A DNA stretch of 64,000 nucleotides from positions 38,665 through 102,664 of the forward strand of contig CANMAQ010000016.1 in NCBI GenBank assembly GCA_947495775.1, in the 5' to 3' direction. Positions 29,070 through 38,314 of this stretch are shown one piece after another. Source of the stretch: Jejuia algarum (GTDB lineage Bacteria; Bacteroidota; Bacteroidia; Flavobacteriales; Flavobacteriaceae). The notes below the pieces were generated by a model. It searched no databases. It was not told the DNA's origin and was given only the letters and a program-made list of their open reading frames with translations. Numbering within the stretch: position 1 is the stretch's first letter; each line of letters begins with the position of its first letter. Position numbers and translations under genes: made by a program.

Positions 29070-29822
29070 TTATTCAGTTTTCAATAATGGCTTTTTTTCT
29101 ACATCATATAGCACTTGAGATATATCAACTCTAAACCAGAGTTTAAACATTTTATAATTGCGTTTTTGAGGCCATTCTTTTTTATTTGAATGCCACCCTT
29201 CTAGTTCTAATTTGAAAAAGGTATCAAATTTCTTTTTTAACCATTTTTCTACATCTACAGTACCGTCATCAATCAAATAAACTGTGCTTTGTAAAGCACT
29301 ATGGTCTTCATCAGGATATAAGGTAGAAATCCAATTTATAAAAGGTTCTTGTGGTTTTAAAATAATAGCATAGCGATTTATATAGCCGTCTTCAGAAAAG
29401 TTTCGTGTATCTTCATCTTCAGCAGGCGTCGTATTAAAATTATAGACTTCCTCCTCTTGCGTTAGGACTCGCAATATTGGGTCTTCACTCAAAGGAGTTT
29501 CCTCCAATTCAAAATCGACTATAAACATCTTATATTCACTATATTTTTCCTTCTTATAAGCGATCATTTTTTTTATTAAATGCTTTTTCTTCATTTTAGA
29601 AAAAACATTTAATTTTTCATCTAAATCGGTATTTCTAACAGAACCACTAATAGTGGCAATATTCCAAGCAACTATAGCCAATTCTATCATATCTTCCATA
29701 TATTCTATATCTTCCATTTCTTCTATAAATGGATTCATGAATTGTTCTAATAATTTAGAATACTTCACACCTGTATTAGGAATTATTATGTTTCCTGACC
29801 TATTAAATAGATTATCACTCAT
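29070..29822 (-). CDS. Hypothetical protein
   Basis: A 250-residue, acidic, soluble-looking protein with no signal peptide that I do not recognise. It starts at a clear ATG. The first 110 residues look helical (EEMEDIEYMEDMIELAIVAWNIA) and the second half contains aromatic-rich strands and several Trp residues near the C-terminus. It lies 34 nt downstream of the aldo/keto reductase gene and may be its operon partner. Confidence 0.65.
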   Translation of the reverse strand: MSDNLFNRSGNIIIPNTGVKYSKLLEQFMNPFIEEMEDIEYMEDMIELAIVAWNIATISGSVRNTDLDEKLNVFSKMKKKHLIKKMIAYKKEKYSEYKMFIVDFELEETPLSEDPILRVLTQEEEVYNFNTTPAEDEDTRNFSEDGYINRYAIILKPQEPFINWISTLYPDEDHSALQSTVYLIDDGTVDVEKWLKKKFDTFFKLELEGWHSNKKEWPQKRNYKMFKLWFRVDISQVLYDVEKKPLLKTE

Positions 29823-29856
29823 TTCTTATATAATTTAAATAGTACTCTATTATTAA

Positions 29857-30843
29857 TTACCACTTATGATGTACAGATGGTTTTATTAAAGTCTTATAAA
29901 CAGTTTCTACAGCTGCCATCTCTTCATGAGATAAATTAGGAATTTCTTGTGCTTTTAAATTAGAATGTAATTGTTCCAATTTAGACACACCTGGAATGAT
30001 ACAACTTACGGCATCATGCATTAATATCCATTTTAAAGCCACTTGAGCTAATGGCGCTTTTTCCTTAAAAATAGTTTGTAATTGTGCAACGGCCTCTAAC
30101 CCTAAGTGGTAATCAATACCCGAAAAAGTTTCTCCTTTATCAAAAGCTTCTCCATTACGGTTAAAATGCCTATGGTCGTCTTTTAAGAACGTACTGTCTT
30201 TATTAAATTTTCCTGTTAATAAACCACTCGCTAGAGGTACTCTTGCAATAATACCTATATTTCGCTTTTGGGCTTCTTTAAAAAACAATTCAGTTGGGCG
30301 GTGCCTAAACATATTACATATAATCTGAACTGTTTTTACATTTGGATAGTCTATAGCTTTTAAAGCTTCTTCAACTTTTTCTACACTTACCCCTAAATTT
30401 AATAGTTTACCTTCTGCTTTTAGCTTATCAAATTCTTCGAAAATTTCTTGGCGGTAATAGACTTCGGTTGGTGGACAGTGCAACTGTATCAAATCAATAC
30501 AATCTAAACCTGTATTTTTAAGACTTTGTTCTACATACTGTCGCAATACTTTTGGTTGGTAACCATCACTAACATGCGGGTTAATAAATCGGCCACATTT
30601 TGTAGCAATATGTATTTTTTCTGAACGTGAGCGTACCAATTCACCAACAGCACGTTCGCTTAAACCATTTTCATAAACATCGGCTGTGTCTATAAAATTA
30701 ATGCCTTGATCTACAGCTTCATTTAAAATTTGTGCTGCATTTTTAGCATTAAAAGCACTCCCCCATTTACCGCCTACTTGCCAAGTCCCTAAACTTATTT
30801 CTGAAACTTGAATGCCTGTACTTCCTAATGTTCTATACTTCAT
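29857..30843 (-). CDS. Aldo/keto reductase
   Basis: A 328-residue NAD(P)H-dependent oxidoreductase. The catalytic tetrad is visible: Asp52 and Tyr57 in FIDTADVYENG, Lys82 in IATKCG and His122 in LIQLHCPP. The C-terminal cofactor segment (CIIPGVSKLEQLHSNL) is intact. No signal peptide, so cytoplasmic. Substrate is not predictable; the YghZ/general-stress branch is the closest by pattern. Confidence 0.92.
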   Translation of the reverse strand: MKYRTLGSTGIQVSEISLGTWQVGGKWGSAFNAKNAAQILNEAVDQGINFIDTADVYENGLSERAVGELVRSRSEKIHIATKCGRFINPHVSDGYQPKVLRQYVEQSLKNTGLDCIDLIQLHCPPTEVYYRQEIFEEFDKLKAEGKLLNLGVSVEKVEEALKAIDYPNVKTVQIICNMFRHRPTELFFKEAQKRNIGIIARVPLASGLLTGKFNKDSTFLKDDHRHFNRNGEAFDKGETFSGIDYHLGLEAVAQLQTIFKEKAPLAQVALKWILMHDAVSCIIPGVSKLEQLHSNLKAQEIPNLSHEEMAAVETVYKTLIKPSVHHKW

Positions 30844-31059
30844 TTTGTTACTACTAATTTAAATATTGATTGTTTTCTCCCCCCTAAAGATAAAAACACT
30901 TTACCTAAAATAGGCAAAGCTTTAACTATTTTAAAATGAAAATACGTTATTTTGAAATCATTCTAAGACCTACAAATACGTTTGAATTCTACTGAAAAAA
31001 AATTGTTTTAGTGTAAGAAAAAATAATCAATAAAAAGTAATCTAAATACTTTTTTAATG

Positions 31060-31067
31060 TAATTTTG
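31060..31067 (+). promoter_or_regulatory. -7 promoter box of the GH16 gene
   Basis: TAATTTTG is a perfect TAnnTTTG box 28 nt before the GH16 start codon. I see no good TTTG at the expected -33 position, which may mean that an activator is needed. Confidence 0.4.
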
Positions 31068-31095
31068 GCAAAAACTTGACTAAAATTACACTAAA

Positions 31096-32379
31096 ATGAA
31101 AACACACAAATTACTTTTTTTACTAGTATCTCTATTGCTTTTTAACTGTGACCATGAAGACTTATCACAAAATGAAATAACAACAGTTACAACGCCCTTT
31201 AACGTTCCTAACAAACACCAACCTCTAATACATGAAACAACAAATAAAAATGCAAATGATTCATGGGTTCAAGTTTGGGGAGATGAATTTGATGGTACAA
31301 CTATAGATACTACCAAATGGAATGTTACCGTAAGTTCGAAATCGCGAACGCCAAGACCAAAACAAGGTGTGTCTGATTGGTGGTGGGTAAAAGCCAATGC
31401 CTATCTTAATGGAAAAGGACAACTGGTTTTAAGAGGTACCAAAAAAGATAAAAATACAATGCATTGTGGCAGTGTAGATTCTAGAGGTAAATACGAACCA
31501 AAATTTGGATTTATTGAAGTTCGTCTTAAAATTGCAAATACACAAAAAGGAAATCATACCGCCTTCTGGTTGCAAGGTGCTAACCAAGGGCTTATTGATG
31601 ATTCTGGAAGAGATGGTGCCGAAATAGATGTATTTGAATCTGCTTGGGTTGGTAATTTTACAAAAGCTGTAGTACATATAGATGGATATGGTGCCAGTCA
31701 TAAGGCCAATACAAAACGTTATGACGCTGCTAATCTACACGATGGGTACCATACTTTTGGTTTGGACTGGACGGCAGAAAAAATGGATATCTATTACGAT
31801 GGTAAAAAAACAGTGAGTTATAGTGGTAAATGGGTGCCCAACGTACAAGAATGGTTATGGCTTTCGGTAGGTGCAAGTTTTGGTGATGGCGATTTTAAAA
31901 ATCAACCTATTGGTCATCTTTCTAATGCCACAGTAGATTATATAAGAGTCTACAAAAAAAGCCATTTTCGCTTGGTAAATAAGAAAACAAAAAAATGGTT
32001 AAGAATTTTAGGAAATGCTGATAATACTATTATTTCGCAATCTCCATTAAACGCTAAAGGCGACTGGACGCAATGGTCTATTCGAAACACTTCTAAAGGG
32101 TACTTTTATTTCATAAATAAATCTTCGGAGAAATACTTTAGACCAGAATCGAATACCGATGGTGCACTATTATTACAAAAAGACACATCATTTGGCGGTT
32201 CTTGGAGTCAATGGAAAACACTTGATGCAGGAGATGGTTATGTGTATATTCTAAATAAAGAAACTGGAAAAATTTTGCGTCCTAAAGATGCTACTGACGA
32301 TGCGCCAATACTTTTAAAAGACCAGTATAAAAATACAAATGATTGGGCAAAATGGAAAATGGAGTTTATTGAAAATTAA
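31096..32379 (+). CDS. GH16 glycanase lipoprotein with C-terminal beta-trefoil domain
   Basis: A 427-residue surface or periplasmic polysaccharide hydrolase. The signal ends in a lipobox (LLFNC). The GH16 domain spans about 55-292 with WVQVWGDEFDG near its start and the catalytic motif EIDVFE, whose two Glu are nucleophile and acid/base. The C-terminal 135 residues hold three repeats (FRLVNKKTKKWLRI, YFYFINKSSEKYFRP, YVYILNKETGKILRP), each ending with W-x-(Q/K)-W, a beta-trefoil probably binding glycan. There is no type IX signal. Target could be laminarin, agar, carrageenan or another marine beta-glycan; sequence does not decide. Confidence 0.9.
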   Translation: MKTHKLLFLLVSLLLFNCDHEDLSQNEITTVTTPFNVPNKHQPLIHETTNKNANDSWVQVWGDEFDGTTIDTTKWNVTVSSKSRTPRPKQGVSDWWWVKANAYLNGKGQLVLRGTKKDKNTMHCGSVDSRGKYEPKFGFIEVRLKIANTQKGNHTAFWLQGANQGLIDDSGRDGAEIDVFESAWVGNFTKAVVHIDGYGASHKANTKRYDAANLHDGYHTFGLDWTAEKMDIYYDGKKTVSYSGKWVPNVQEWLWLSVGASFGDGDFKNQPIGHLSNATVDYIRVYKKSHFRLVNKKTKKWLRILGNADNTIISQSPLNAKGDWTQWSIRNTSKGYFYFINKSSEKYFRPESNTDGALLLQKDTSFGGSWSQWKTLDAGDGYVYILNKETGKILRPKDATDDAPILLKDQYKNTNDWAKWKMEFIEN

Positions 32380-32381
32380 TA

Positions 32382-32426
32382 AATCACATCGTAATCCGTA
32401 CATAATATACAGATTACGATGTGATT
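32382..32426 (+). repeat. Long stem-loop after the GH16 gene (first of two)
   Basis: A perfect 15-bp stem (AATCACATCGTAATC and its complement) around a 15 nt loop, starting at the GH16 stop. There is no U-run after it, so it probably protects the 3' end of the mRNA or slows transcription ahead of the second hairpin. Confidence 0.65.
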
Positions 32427-32436
32427 ACAAAACAGT

Positions 32437-32473
32437 ATTCACATTTATTATTTTAAAAATAATAAATGTGAAT
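32437..32473 (+). repeat. Perfect 18-bp palindrome after the GH16 gene (second of two)
   Basis: ATTCACATTTATTATTTT and its exact reverse complement are separated by a single base. It could act as a terminator with T-rich stem, or bind a dimeric protein. The next gene converges from 32676; the rest of 32474-32675 shows no gene. Confidence 0.6.
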
Positions 32474-32675
32474 TTAATAAGACCATTGCACATAAATATT
32501 CTACGGGTACCAGACCTTACCCAAATTTTATCGATACTTCTAAAAGCCTTCTCATTCTAAGGTCATCTATTTAAATCCTGTTAATAAATCCTTTCTTAAA
32601 AATATAAATTCAAAATTAATTAGATATCGTATAACGTGTAAAATAGTGCTTTATAAAACTGTATCAAATACACAA

Positions 32676-33596
32676 TCAATCCTGTACAATGACTTCTTTA
32701 GCATCATCTTTTCCAAATTCAGGTTGAATATTAACATGATTGATTTCATAATTTTGAAACACAAAAGCCTCAATATCTTGTAAAATAGCATCAAATTGAG
32801 ACAATGTAATATCTTCATGAAAATCGATATGAGCTTCTAAATGCACCTCATCTTCATTAAGTTGCCAAACATGCACATGGTGTACGTTTTTTATGCTTTT
32901 AAACGCATTAATTTCATTAACAATGGTTTGTACAGGAATAGCATCTGGTGTAAATAACATCAACACTTTTGTAGAACGCTTTAATAAATTAAAACCCATC
33001 CAAACCAAATAGACGGCTATAGCAAAAGTAAGTACACTATCTACCCAATACCATTGGTAATAAGTCATTAAAAGTCCACCTATTAATACGGCTACACTGG
33101 CCATCATGTCTGTTAATAAATGTAAATAGGCACTTTTCATATTCATATTGGCATTCGCATCTTTCTTTAAAAGCAGTACACTAAAACCATTACCAAGTAT
33201 GGCTATAATAGACAATAGTATTACTAAATAAGATTTGATGCTTTGCGGATTTTGAAACCGTTTTATAGCTTCTACCATTAAAAGTGCAGCAACAATAATA
33301 AGTGTAGCTGCGTTAATAAATGCAGCTACAATTTCTGCACGTTTGTAACCAAATGTTTTTTGTAAAGACGCTTTTTTCTTGGTGAGTTTGTTTGCGATGT
33401 AACTTACAATTAATGACACTACATCACTAAAATTGTGCAACGCATCACTTAATAAGGATAAGCTTCCAGACCATAAACCACCAATAATCTGCACTATTGT
33501 AATAACAATATTCAGCACAATAGATATCATGAGATTACGTCCTTTTAAATCACCATGATGGTGGTGCGCATGGTCATGATAATGTGCTTGGTTCAT
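32676..33596 (-). CDS. Cation diffusion facilitator (zinc/divalent metal exporter)
   Basis: A 306-residue CDF transporter of the ZitB/CzcD type that exports Zn2+ or related ions in exchange for protons. It has a His-rich N-terminus (HYHDHAHHHHGD), six membrane helices and the metal sites LLSDALHNFSDV (helix II) and HLLTDMMASVAV (helix V). A cytoplasmic metal-binding C-terminal domain (about 210-295, NVHHVHVWQL) follows. The gene is isolated by 172 nt from rpiB upstream. Confidence 0.93.
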   Translation of the reverse strand: MNQAHYHDHAHHHHGDLKGRNLMISIVLNIVITIVQIIGGLWSGSLSLLSDALHNFSDVVSLIVSYIANKLTKKKASLQKTFGYKRAEIVAAFINAATLIIVAALLMVEAIKRFQNPQSIKSYLVILLSIIAILGNGFSVLLLKKDANANMNMKSAYLHLLTDMMASVAVLIGGLLMTYYQWYWVDSVLTFAIAVYLVWMGFNLLKRSTKVLMLFTPDAIPVQTIVNEINAFKSIKNVHHVHVWQLNEDEVHLEAHIDFHEDITLSQFDAILQDIEAFVFQNYEINHVNIQPEFGKDDAKEVIVQD

Positions 33597-33768
33597 AAAC
33601 TTTAGGCTAAGTATAACAACAAATAGACTTAAAACTTAGCTAAAGTTACTATTTTTATTACAAGTTGATTGGTTTCTTAAATAGAAAATAAGTTTTAATT
33701 GCCAAAGTGTAAAATAACTTTAGAATTAAAAAAATAACGAATATAATTAAATACGACCTAAAGGCTTT

Positions 33769-34203
33769 CTAACAAGACAAAGGGATTTTATCAATTCTGT
33801 TTTGATGTCTTCCACCTTCAAACTTGGTGTTTAAAAACGTTTCTACCATTTGTAACGCTTGTGGAATTGCTGTAAAACGAGCAGGAATGCATAAAATATT
33901 AGCATTGTTATGCTGACGTATTAAAGTAACGATCTCGTTAGTCCAACACAAACCAGCTCTTACTTCTTGATATTTATTTGCGGTCATGGCCACACCATTG
34001 GCACTACCACAAACTAGAATACCAAAATCTGCAGAGGCATCTGCTATTGTTTTAGCTACAGGATGCACAAAATCTGGATAATCTACACTATCATTTGCAT
34101 CGGTACCAAAATTAGTCACGGTATATCCTTTTTCTTCTAAGAACGTTTTTATAGCAAATTTATAGTCCGTTCCTGCGTGGTCGTTTCCTATGGAAATGGT
34201 CAT
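33769..34203 (-). CDS. rpiB: Ribose-5-phosphate isomerase B
   Basis: A 144-residue RpiB/LacAB-family isomerase interconverting ribose-5-phosphate and ribulose-5-phosphate. The start ISIGNDHAG contains the substrate-binding Asp8-His9, and the catalytic Cys65 lies in LVCGSANG. Length and motifs are normal. It borders the candidate origin region. Confidence 0.95.
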   Translation of the reverse strand: MTISIGNDHAGTDYKFAIKTFLEEKGYTVTNFGTDANDSVDYPDFVHPVAKTIADASADFGILVCGSANGVAMTANKYQEVRAGLCWTNEIVTLIRQHNNANILCIPARFTAIPQALQMVETFLNTKFEGGRHQNRIDKIPLSC

Positions 34204-34238
34204 ATTTGAAGTGTATTTATCTGTTAATTTTGAAGTTT

Positions 34239-34246
34239 CAAATTTA
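34239..34246 (-). promoter_or_regulatory. -7 promoter box of rpiB
   Basis: On the minus strand TAAATTTG is a perfect TAnnTTTG box, giving a leader of about 30 nt before the rpiB ATG. Confidence 0.4.
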
Positions 34247-35070
34247 CTAAAAATAACTGACTTATTTTTTACACATCATAATCCCCGCTAATTGATAATA
34301 TATAAAATTACAGACACAATTATTATATAGATCAACTTAACACAGTTTCTAAAATGTTATCTATTATGAACTGTATAAAGAGCGCGCACTTTTAAAAAAC
34401 TTCTTTACTTTAACTTTGGTATAGTATAGCAGTAAAACATAGGATATAAACATAAATTATGATACTTTGAATCGCTGTGTTTTAAATTTTAAATTCAAAT
34501 AAGCTTTTGGTTCTTTACCTACTTTAAAACTAAAAAAGCTTAAACAGCACTGTATGAGGGATTCAAGTAACATAGGACGTTTGCATTGTTAATAACCCTA
34601 TTTCTGTTAACTAGAGTATTAATGACATGTTAATATCTATTGATTAGATTTTAAAAAATTATCTAGGAAAATCGATAAAATTTTACAACCCATAACATTC
34701 TATTAACATCCTAATTAGTTAGTGTAAATTTTTGGTTAAGTTATCAGCACTAAATTCTTTAGTTTTAAGTGTTGTTAATAGATCTTATTATTAAAAAAAG
34801 AAGGTGAATTTGAGTTTTCAACACTTGTTAATAGCTTTTTTTAAAGTATTATTTTTTAAGTGTTTAGTTATATCATATCCTGTTCATTTCCTATCAACAA
34901 GTATCTATAAGGTACATTTCAAAATAATAATCAATAAAGTTATACCAGATATTAACAGCCTATAATAACCACCATTTATTTTTTTAAATTTTAAAAGAAA
35001 AAGATATATATAGTATATAATGTGGATAACTCTAAAAAAATGAAAATTTGGATTTAAAATTGAAAAGCTA

Positions 35071-35307
35071 TTGAAACTTTCTAAAGGTAACTTTTTTAAG
35101 AAAGCTATGAGATTTGCGTATTGTAGATTGAAGTTCGCCTATGCTTATGAGTTTATCTTTGTGTATAGAAGAAGAAATGACTTTGAGCGTCTAGTGAAGC
35201 GTATTTTAAGAGCTTTGCGGACACTTTTGTATGACTTTGGAGATCTTGGTCGCTTAGAAAAGCAAACGTTGCGTAGGTTCTTAAATTTAAAAGCATGTTT
35301 TAAATAG
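35071..35307 (+). CDS. Doubtful small basic ORF beside the candidate origin
   Basis: A 78-residue frame starting at TTG, rich in Arg, Lys, Phe and Tyr (RRRNDFERLVKRILRALR). Its G+C content is visibly higher than the flanks, suggesting a conserved or transcribed element, but the start is weak, codon choice (CTT, TTG, TTC) is unlike neighbouring genes and I recognise no family. It could be a real basic protein, or the DNA could encode a structured RNA. Confidence 0.25.
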   Translation: MKLSKGNFFKKAMRFAYCRLKFAYAYEFIFVYRRRNDFERLVKRILRALRTLLYDFGDLGRLEKQTLRRFLNLKACFK

Positions 35308-35472
35308 GTTACTGTGGACTACCTGTGTTGTGAAGATTACAAATTTTAGTGCAATTTAGAGCAGTACCATAGCGCTACAATTTAAAAAGTATTTTGGTTT
35401 TAGGGTGTGGTGTATGAACATTACAAAACTGTAGTGTACAGTTAAGAGTGTCTTTAGTTCTGGAAAAGGCAT

Positions 35473-35505
35473 AAAAAAAGGTGGCAAATTACAATTGACC
35501 ACCTT
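35473..35505 (-). terminator. Terminator of the DUF4837 gene
   Basis: Stem AAGGTGG / CCACCTT extended by CAA / TTG across a bulge, followed on the minus strand by seven T residues. It lies about 25 nt after the DUF4837 stop. Confidence 0.8.
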
Positions 35506-35529
35506 AGTATTTCCTTTATGTTTACGTTT

Positions 35530-36510
35530 TTATTTATCGATGTGTATCGTTTTTATAATCGCTTCTAATTCAAACATATAATTGCGTTTTTCTACAGATG
35601 GGGCAAAAGCAAAACCTTCTGCTAGGATCCAACGTTTGTTTATTTTGTCATCTATAGCGTAGTTAATGTATGGGCCTCCCATAAAGGCATTTTTAACTTC
35701 CCAAATGCCTTTGGTTTCTAAAGTAGGTTTGTTATCTAATATCGTTTCACCGTGAAAAGGCGTATAGACGTCTTCTGTGGACATATAAGAGCCCTCTGTA
35801 GGTCCTTCTATATGAATCTTACCAATAGAGTCTCTAATCGCTATAATTTGATTTATAACGCTATCATTTTTTTGAATACGATTGTAAGGCAATTCATAAA
35901 GCATTAAGTTTAAAGTTCCCGTACGCACATCTTTTCGAATCCAAAAAAAGTTACCATCGTCTTTAGCTATTCTGTAGGCTGTTGGAAACTCGATATGCAA
36001 CCCTAATTTTTCTTTAATCGTTTTGGAATTGTATAAAGACTTTCGCATGACACGTTGCTTTTGCTTCAGTTCTATATTTTTAAAGGTCTCTATAATTTTA
36101 GAGGCGTTTTCTTTTAAAACTGTAATTGCAGCGTCCTTATTTGGTCCTGTTAGAGTTATGACTTTTTGAGGTTGCGCGTAGACATCATCTTTAATAGAGA
36201 TACCAGCTGGTTGTCCAAGCTCTATTTTAAGAATAGTTCTGTTTCTAGTAATAAAATCTGTAAAGACTTGAGGCGGAATTTGATTGATGTTAAACATAGG
36301 TTCATCCTGGGGTAATCCATAGATAGGGGTTGCTAAAACATCTCTAATGGCTTCTCCTAAATTGCCTTTCCATTCTTGGTTGTCTACAACAACGGATACA
36401 TCATTTATTTTGCCTTGGGAATCTAATAACAATTTTTTTTGCTTAGACGTTGAGTCTTTACAAGATGCTATGAGTATAAAAATACATAAAATACTGAATA
36501 TCTTTTTCAT
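35530..36510 (-). CDS. DUF4837 family lipoprotein
   Basis: A 326-residue lipoprotein (signal ending LIASC) of DUF4837, a family found in Bacteroidota with no known activity. The LGEAIRDVLATPIYGLPQDEPMF region and the later KEKLGLHIEFPTAYRIAKDD segment match the family pattern. It lies 22 nt downstream of the LysM transglycosylase gene and ends at a terminator, so the two form a probable envelope operon. Confidence 0.88.
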   Translation of the reverse strand: MKKIFSILCIFILIASCKDSTSKQKKLLLDSQGKINDVSVVVDNQEWKGNLGEAIRDVLATPIYGLPQDEPMFNINQIPPQVFTDFITRNRTILKIELGQPAGISIKDDVYAQPQKVITLTGPNKDAAITVLKENASKIIETFKNIELKQKQRVMRKSLYNSKTIKEKLGLHIEFPTAYRIAKDDGNFFWIRKDVRTGTLNLMLYELPYNRIQKNDSVINQIIAIRDSIGKIHIEGPTEGSYMSTEDVYTPFHGETILDNKPTLETKGIWEVKNAFMGGPYINYAIDDKINKRWILAEGFAFAPSVEKRNYMFELEAIIKTIHIDK

Positions 36511-36532
36511 GTCTGTGTTACAGTTTTATAGG

Positions 36533-38086
36533 TTAGCCTTTTGCTATTTTTAATTTAGTACCTGGTTTTAGGTTGCTACTGCTAATACCGTTCCAATCTT
36601 TAATATTTTGAACAGAAACACCAGAAAATTTTTGAGAGATGCTCCAAAGTGAATCGCCACTTTGTACGGTATATATAGTGACAGCTCCAGTAAGGGGTTT
36701 TGTTGATTTAGATTTCTTTTTGGAAACCGTTGTTGTAACTGCCGGTTTTCTTGGATAAATAATAAGACGTTGTCCTATTTTAAGATTATTACTTCTCAAA
36801 CCATTCCAGCGTTTTATTTGACTTACACGAACCCCATACAATCTAGATATTTTACCCAGATAATCGCCAGATTTCACCCTATAACGAATTCTATCGTTAG
36901 CATCAATAAATTTAGGTAGTGGTTTTTCTCGTTTATCTAATTCTGCTTTAGCAAAGGCATAAATTTCAGCTTCGTTATTTACAAATGTACCTATAGTATT
37001 AGCGGGCAAACGCAGTGTGTAATTTTCACCTTTAATAACAGGAATGATATCTAGTTTATAAGAAGGATTTAAAAATTGAAGTTCTTCTATTGGCGTGCCG
37101 GTAGCTTCAGAAACTTGATCTAAAGTGATGAGTTGTTTTACAACTACAGTATCGGTCTCCATGTATCTATATTCTGGTTTTAATGTTTTAAAACCATGAG
37201 CTTCTGCATATTCAAAAATATACATATTGGCTAAAAAAGCAGGCAAATAGCCAGCGGTTTCTCGTGGTAAATTATGGCGTATGTTCCAATAATTTTTATA
37301 ACCTCCAGACCGTCTAATGGCTTTGGTAACATTTCCTGGACCAGAATTATAGGCGGCCAATGCCAAATCCCAATCACCAAATATTTTATATAAGGCTGCC
37401 AGATATTTAGAGGCCGCTGTTGTAGATTTTATAGGGTCGCTGCGTTCGTCGACATAGCTGCTTACATCTAAACCGTAAATTTTACCGGTACCAAACATAA
37501 ATTGCCATAAACCTGTAGCACCTACTCTAGATTTTGCCTTAGGTTTTAAAGCAGATTCTACAATGGCTAAATATTTGATTTCTAAAGGAATATTTTGACG
37601 GTCTAATTCTTGCTCAAATAACGGGAAGTAATAAGCACTTAATGTCATTAATTTTTGCAAATGCTTTCTACGGTGTTTTAAATATGATTTTATAACACTT
37701 TCTAAAGCAGGATTATAAGACACATTAAAAGGTGTTTTTGCATCTAATGCTTTTAACCGTTTTTTTAGTGTATCTGTTGGTAACCCCGGATAGTCTACCG
37801 GTGCATAGGTTAATGTGGTTACCGATTTGTATATTGTATCGTAAAGGGTGTTATTGTATAAGGTTTCGCGCCATTTACTATCTATCTCAGCGAGCTGAAG
37901 ATCATCTTTTAAAGCTTTAATGTTAAAGCTATCTTTTTGGATGTGTTCGGGGATACGAGAAAGCGATGTATTGGTAACCAAACTGTCTTTTGGAGTGACA
38001 GGCGGTATTGACGTTGAATCTTGAATTTGAGAATAGGAGAGCATAGTACTCAATCCTAGACAAAATGTTAAAAAGCGATAGTACAT
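36533..38086 (-). CDS. Membrane-bound lytic transglycosylase with two LysM domains (MltD-like)
   Basis: A 517-residue secreted peptidoglycan hydrolase. The ATG at 38086 gives a proper signal peptide (ending LSYSQ); the frame upstream of it does not. The GH23 lytic-transglycosylase domain (about 150-290) has the catalytic Glu in VESALKPKAKSRVGATGLWQ and the AYNSGPGNV motif. Two LysM domains at the C-terminus (YRVKSGDYLGKISRLYGV and YTVQSGDSLWSISQKF) bind the glycan strands. It cleaves the MurNAc-GlcNAc bond during wall remodelling. Confidence 0.93.
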   Translation of the reverse strand: MYYRFLTFCLGLSTMLSYSQIQDSTSIPPVTPKDSLVTNTSLSRIPEHIQKDSFNIKALKDDLQLAEIDSKWRETLYNNTLYDTIYKSVTTLTYAPVDYPGLPTDTLKKRLKALDAKTPFNVSYNPALESVIKSYLKHRRKHLQKLMTLSAYYFPLFEQELDRQNIPLEIKYLAIVESALKPKAKSRVGATGLWQFMFGTGKIYGLDVSSYVDERSDPIKSTTAASKYLAALYKIFGDWDLALAAYNSGPGNVTKAIRRSGGYKNYWNIRHNLPRETAGYLPAFLANMYIFEYAEAHGFKTLKPEYRYMETDTVVVKQLITLDQVSEATGTPIEELQFLNPSYKLDIIPVIKGENYTLRLPANTIGTFVNNEAEIYAFAKAELDKREKPLPKFIDANDRIRYRVKSGDYLGKISRLYGVRVSQIKRWNGLRSNNLKIGQRLIIYPRKPAVTTTVSKKKSKSTKPLTGAVTIYTVQSGDSLWSISQKFSGVSVQNIKDWNGISSSNLKPGTKLKIAKG

Positions 38087-38249
38087 GAAAAAATATCTAT
38101 AAATGTAAAGCCTTATTCCGCATTTGAATTGATACGTCTTCAAAGGCGTTTAATGCAATGTTTAAATTTTAAGCAGGCGAATTGAATTTACAAGGCGGAT
38201 GTATGGCTAAAATCGTAATTTTTAAGGGAATTAAAAAATAAAAAGCTTG

Positions 38250-38290
38250 TAAAACAAAAGACCTCATAGCTGTAACGTGCTTATGAGGTC
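38250..38290 (-). terminator. Terminator of pgk
   Basis: A 9-bp stem GACCTCATA / TATGAGGTC with a 13 nt loop; on the minus strand it is followed by TTTTGTTTT. It lies about 25 nt after the pgk stop. Confidence 0.85.
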
Positions 38291-38314
38291 ATTTGATATA
38301 TGTATTGGATGTAT

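Larger units (their letters stand above)
34204..35529. other. Candidate chromosomal replication origin (oriC) region
   Basis: A 1.3 kb AT-rich region with no convincing conserved gene. Between 34587 and 35029 there are ten DnaA-box-like 9-mers: TGTTAATAA (34587), TGTTAACTA (34605), TGTTAATAT (34628), CTATTAACA (34700), TGTTAATAG (34773 and 34826), TTTTCAACA (34815), CTATCAACA (34891), ATATTAACA (34949) and the perfect consensus box TGTGGATAA (35021). An A/T-only stretch directly before the last (35004-35020, broken by one G) could be the unwinding element. Two parS sites lie 10-12 kb away. Against it, dnaA is not adjacent and flanking genes mostly point inwards. Confidence 0.5.

Noticed and set aside
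35426..35443. Inverted repeat AACTGTA-GTG-TACAGTT as a possible dif site
   Set aside because: Arms are too short and the centre is 3 bp, unlike the 11-6-11 layout of XerCD dif sites.
34204..35529. RNase P RNA, tmRNA or 6S RNA in the large gene-free region
   Set aside because: I found no RNase P or tmRNA signature segments and no long 6S-like hairpin; DnaA-box clustering explains the region better.
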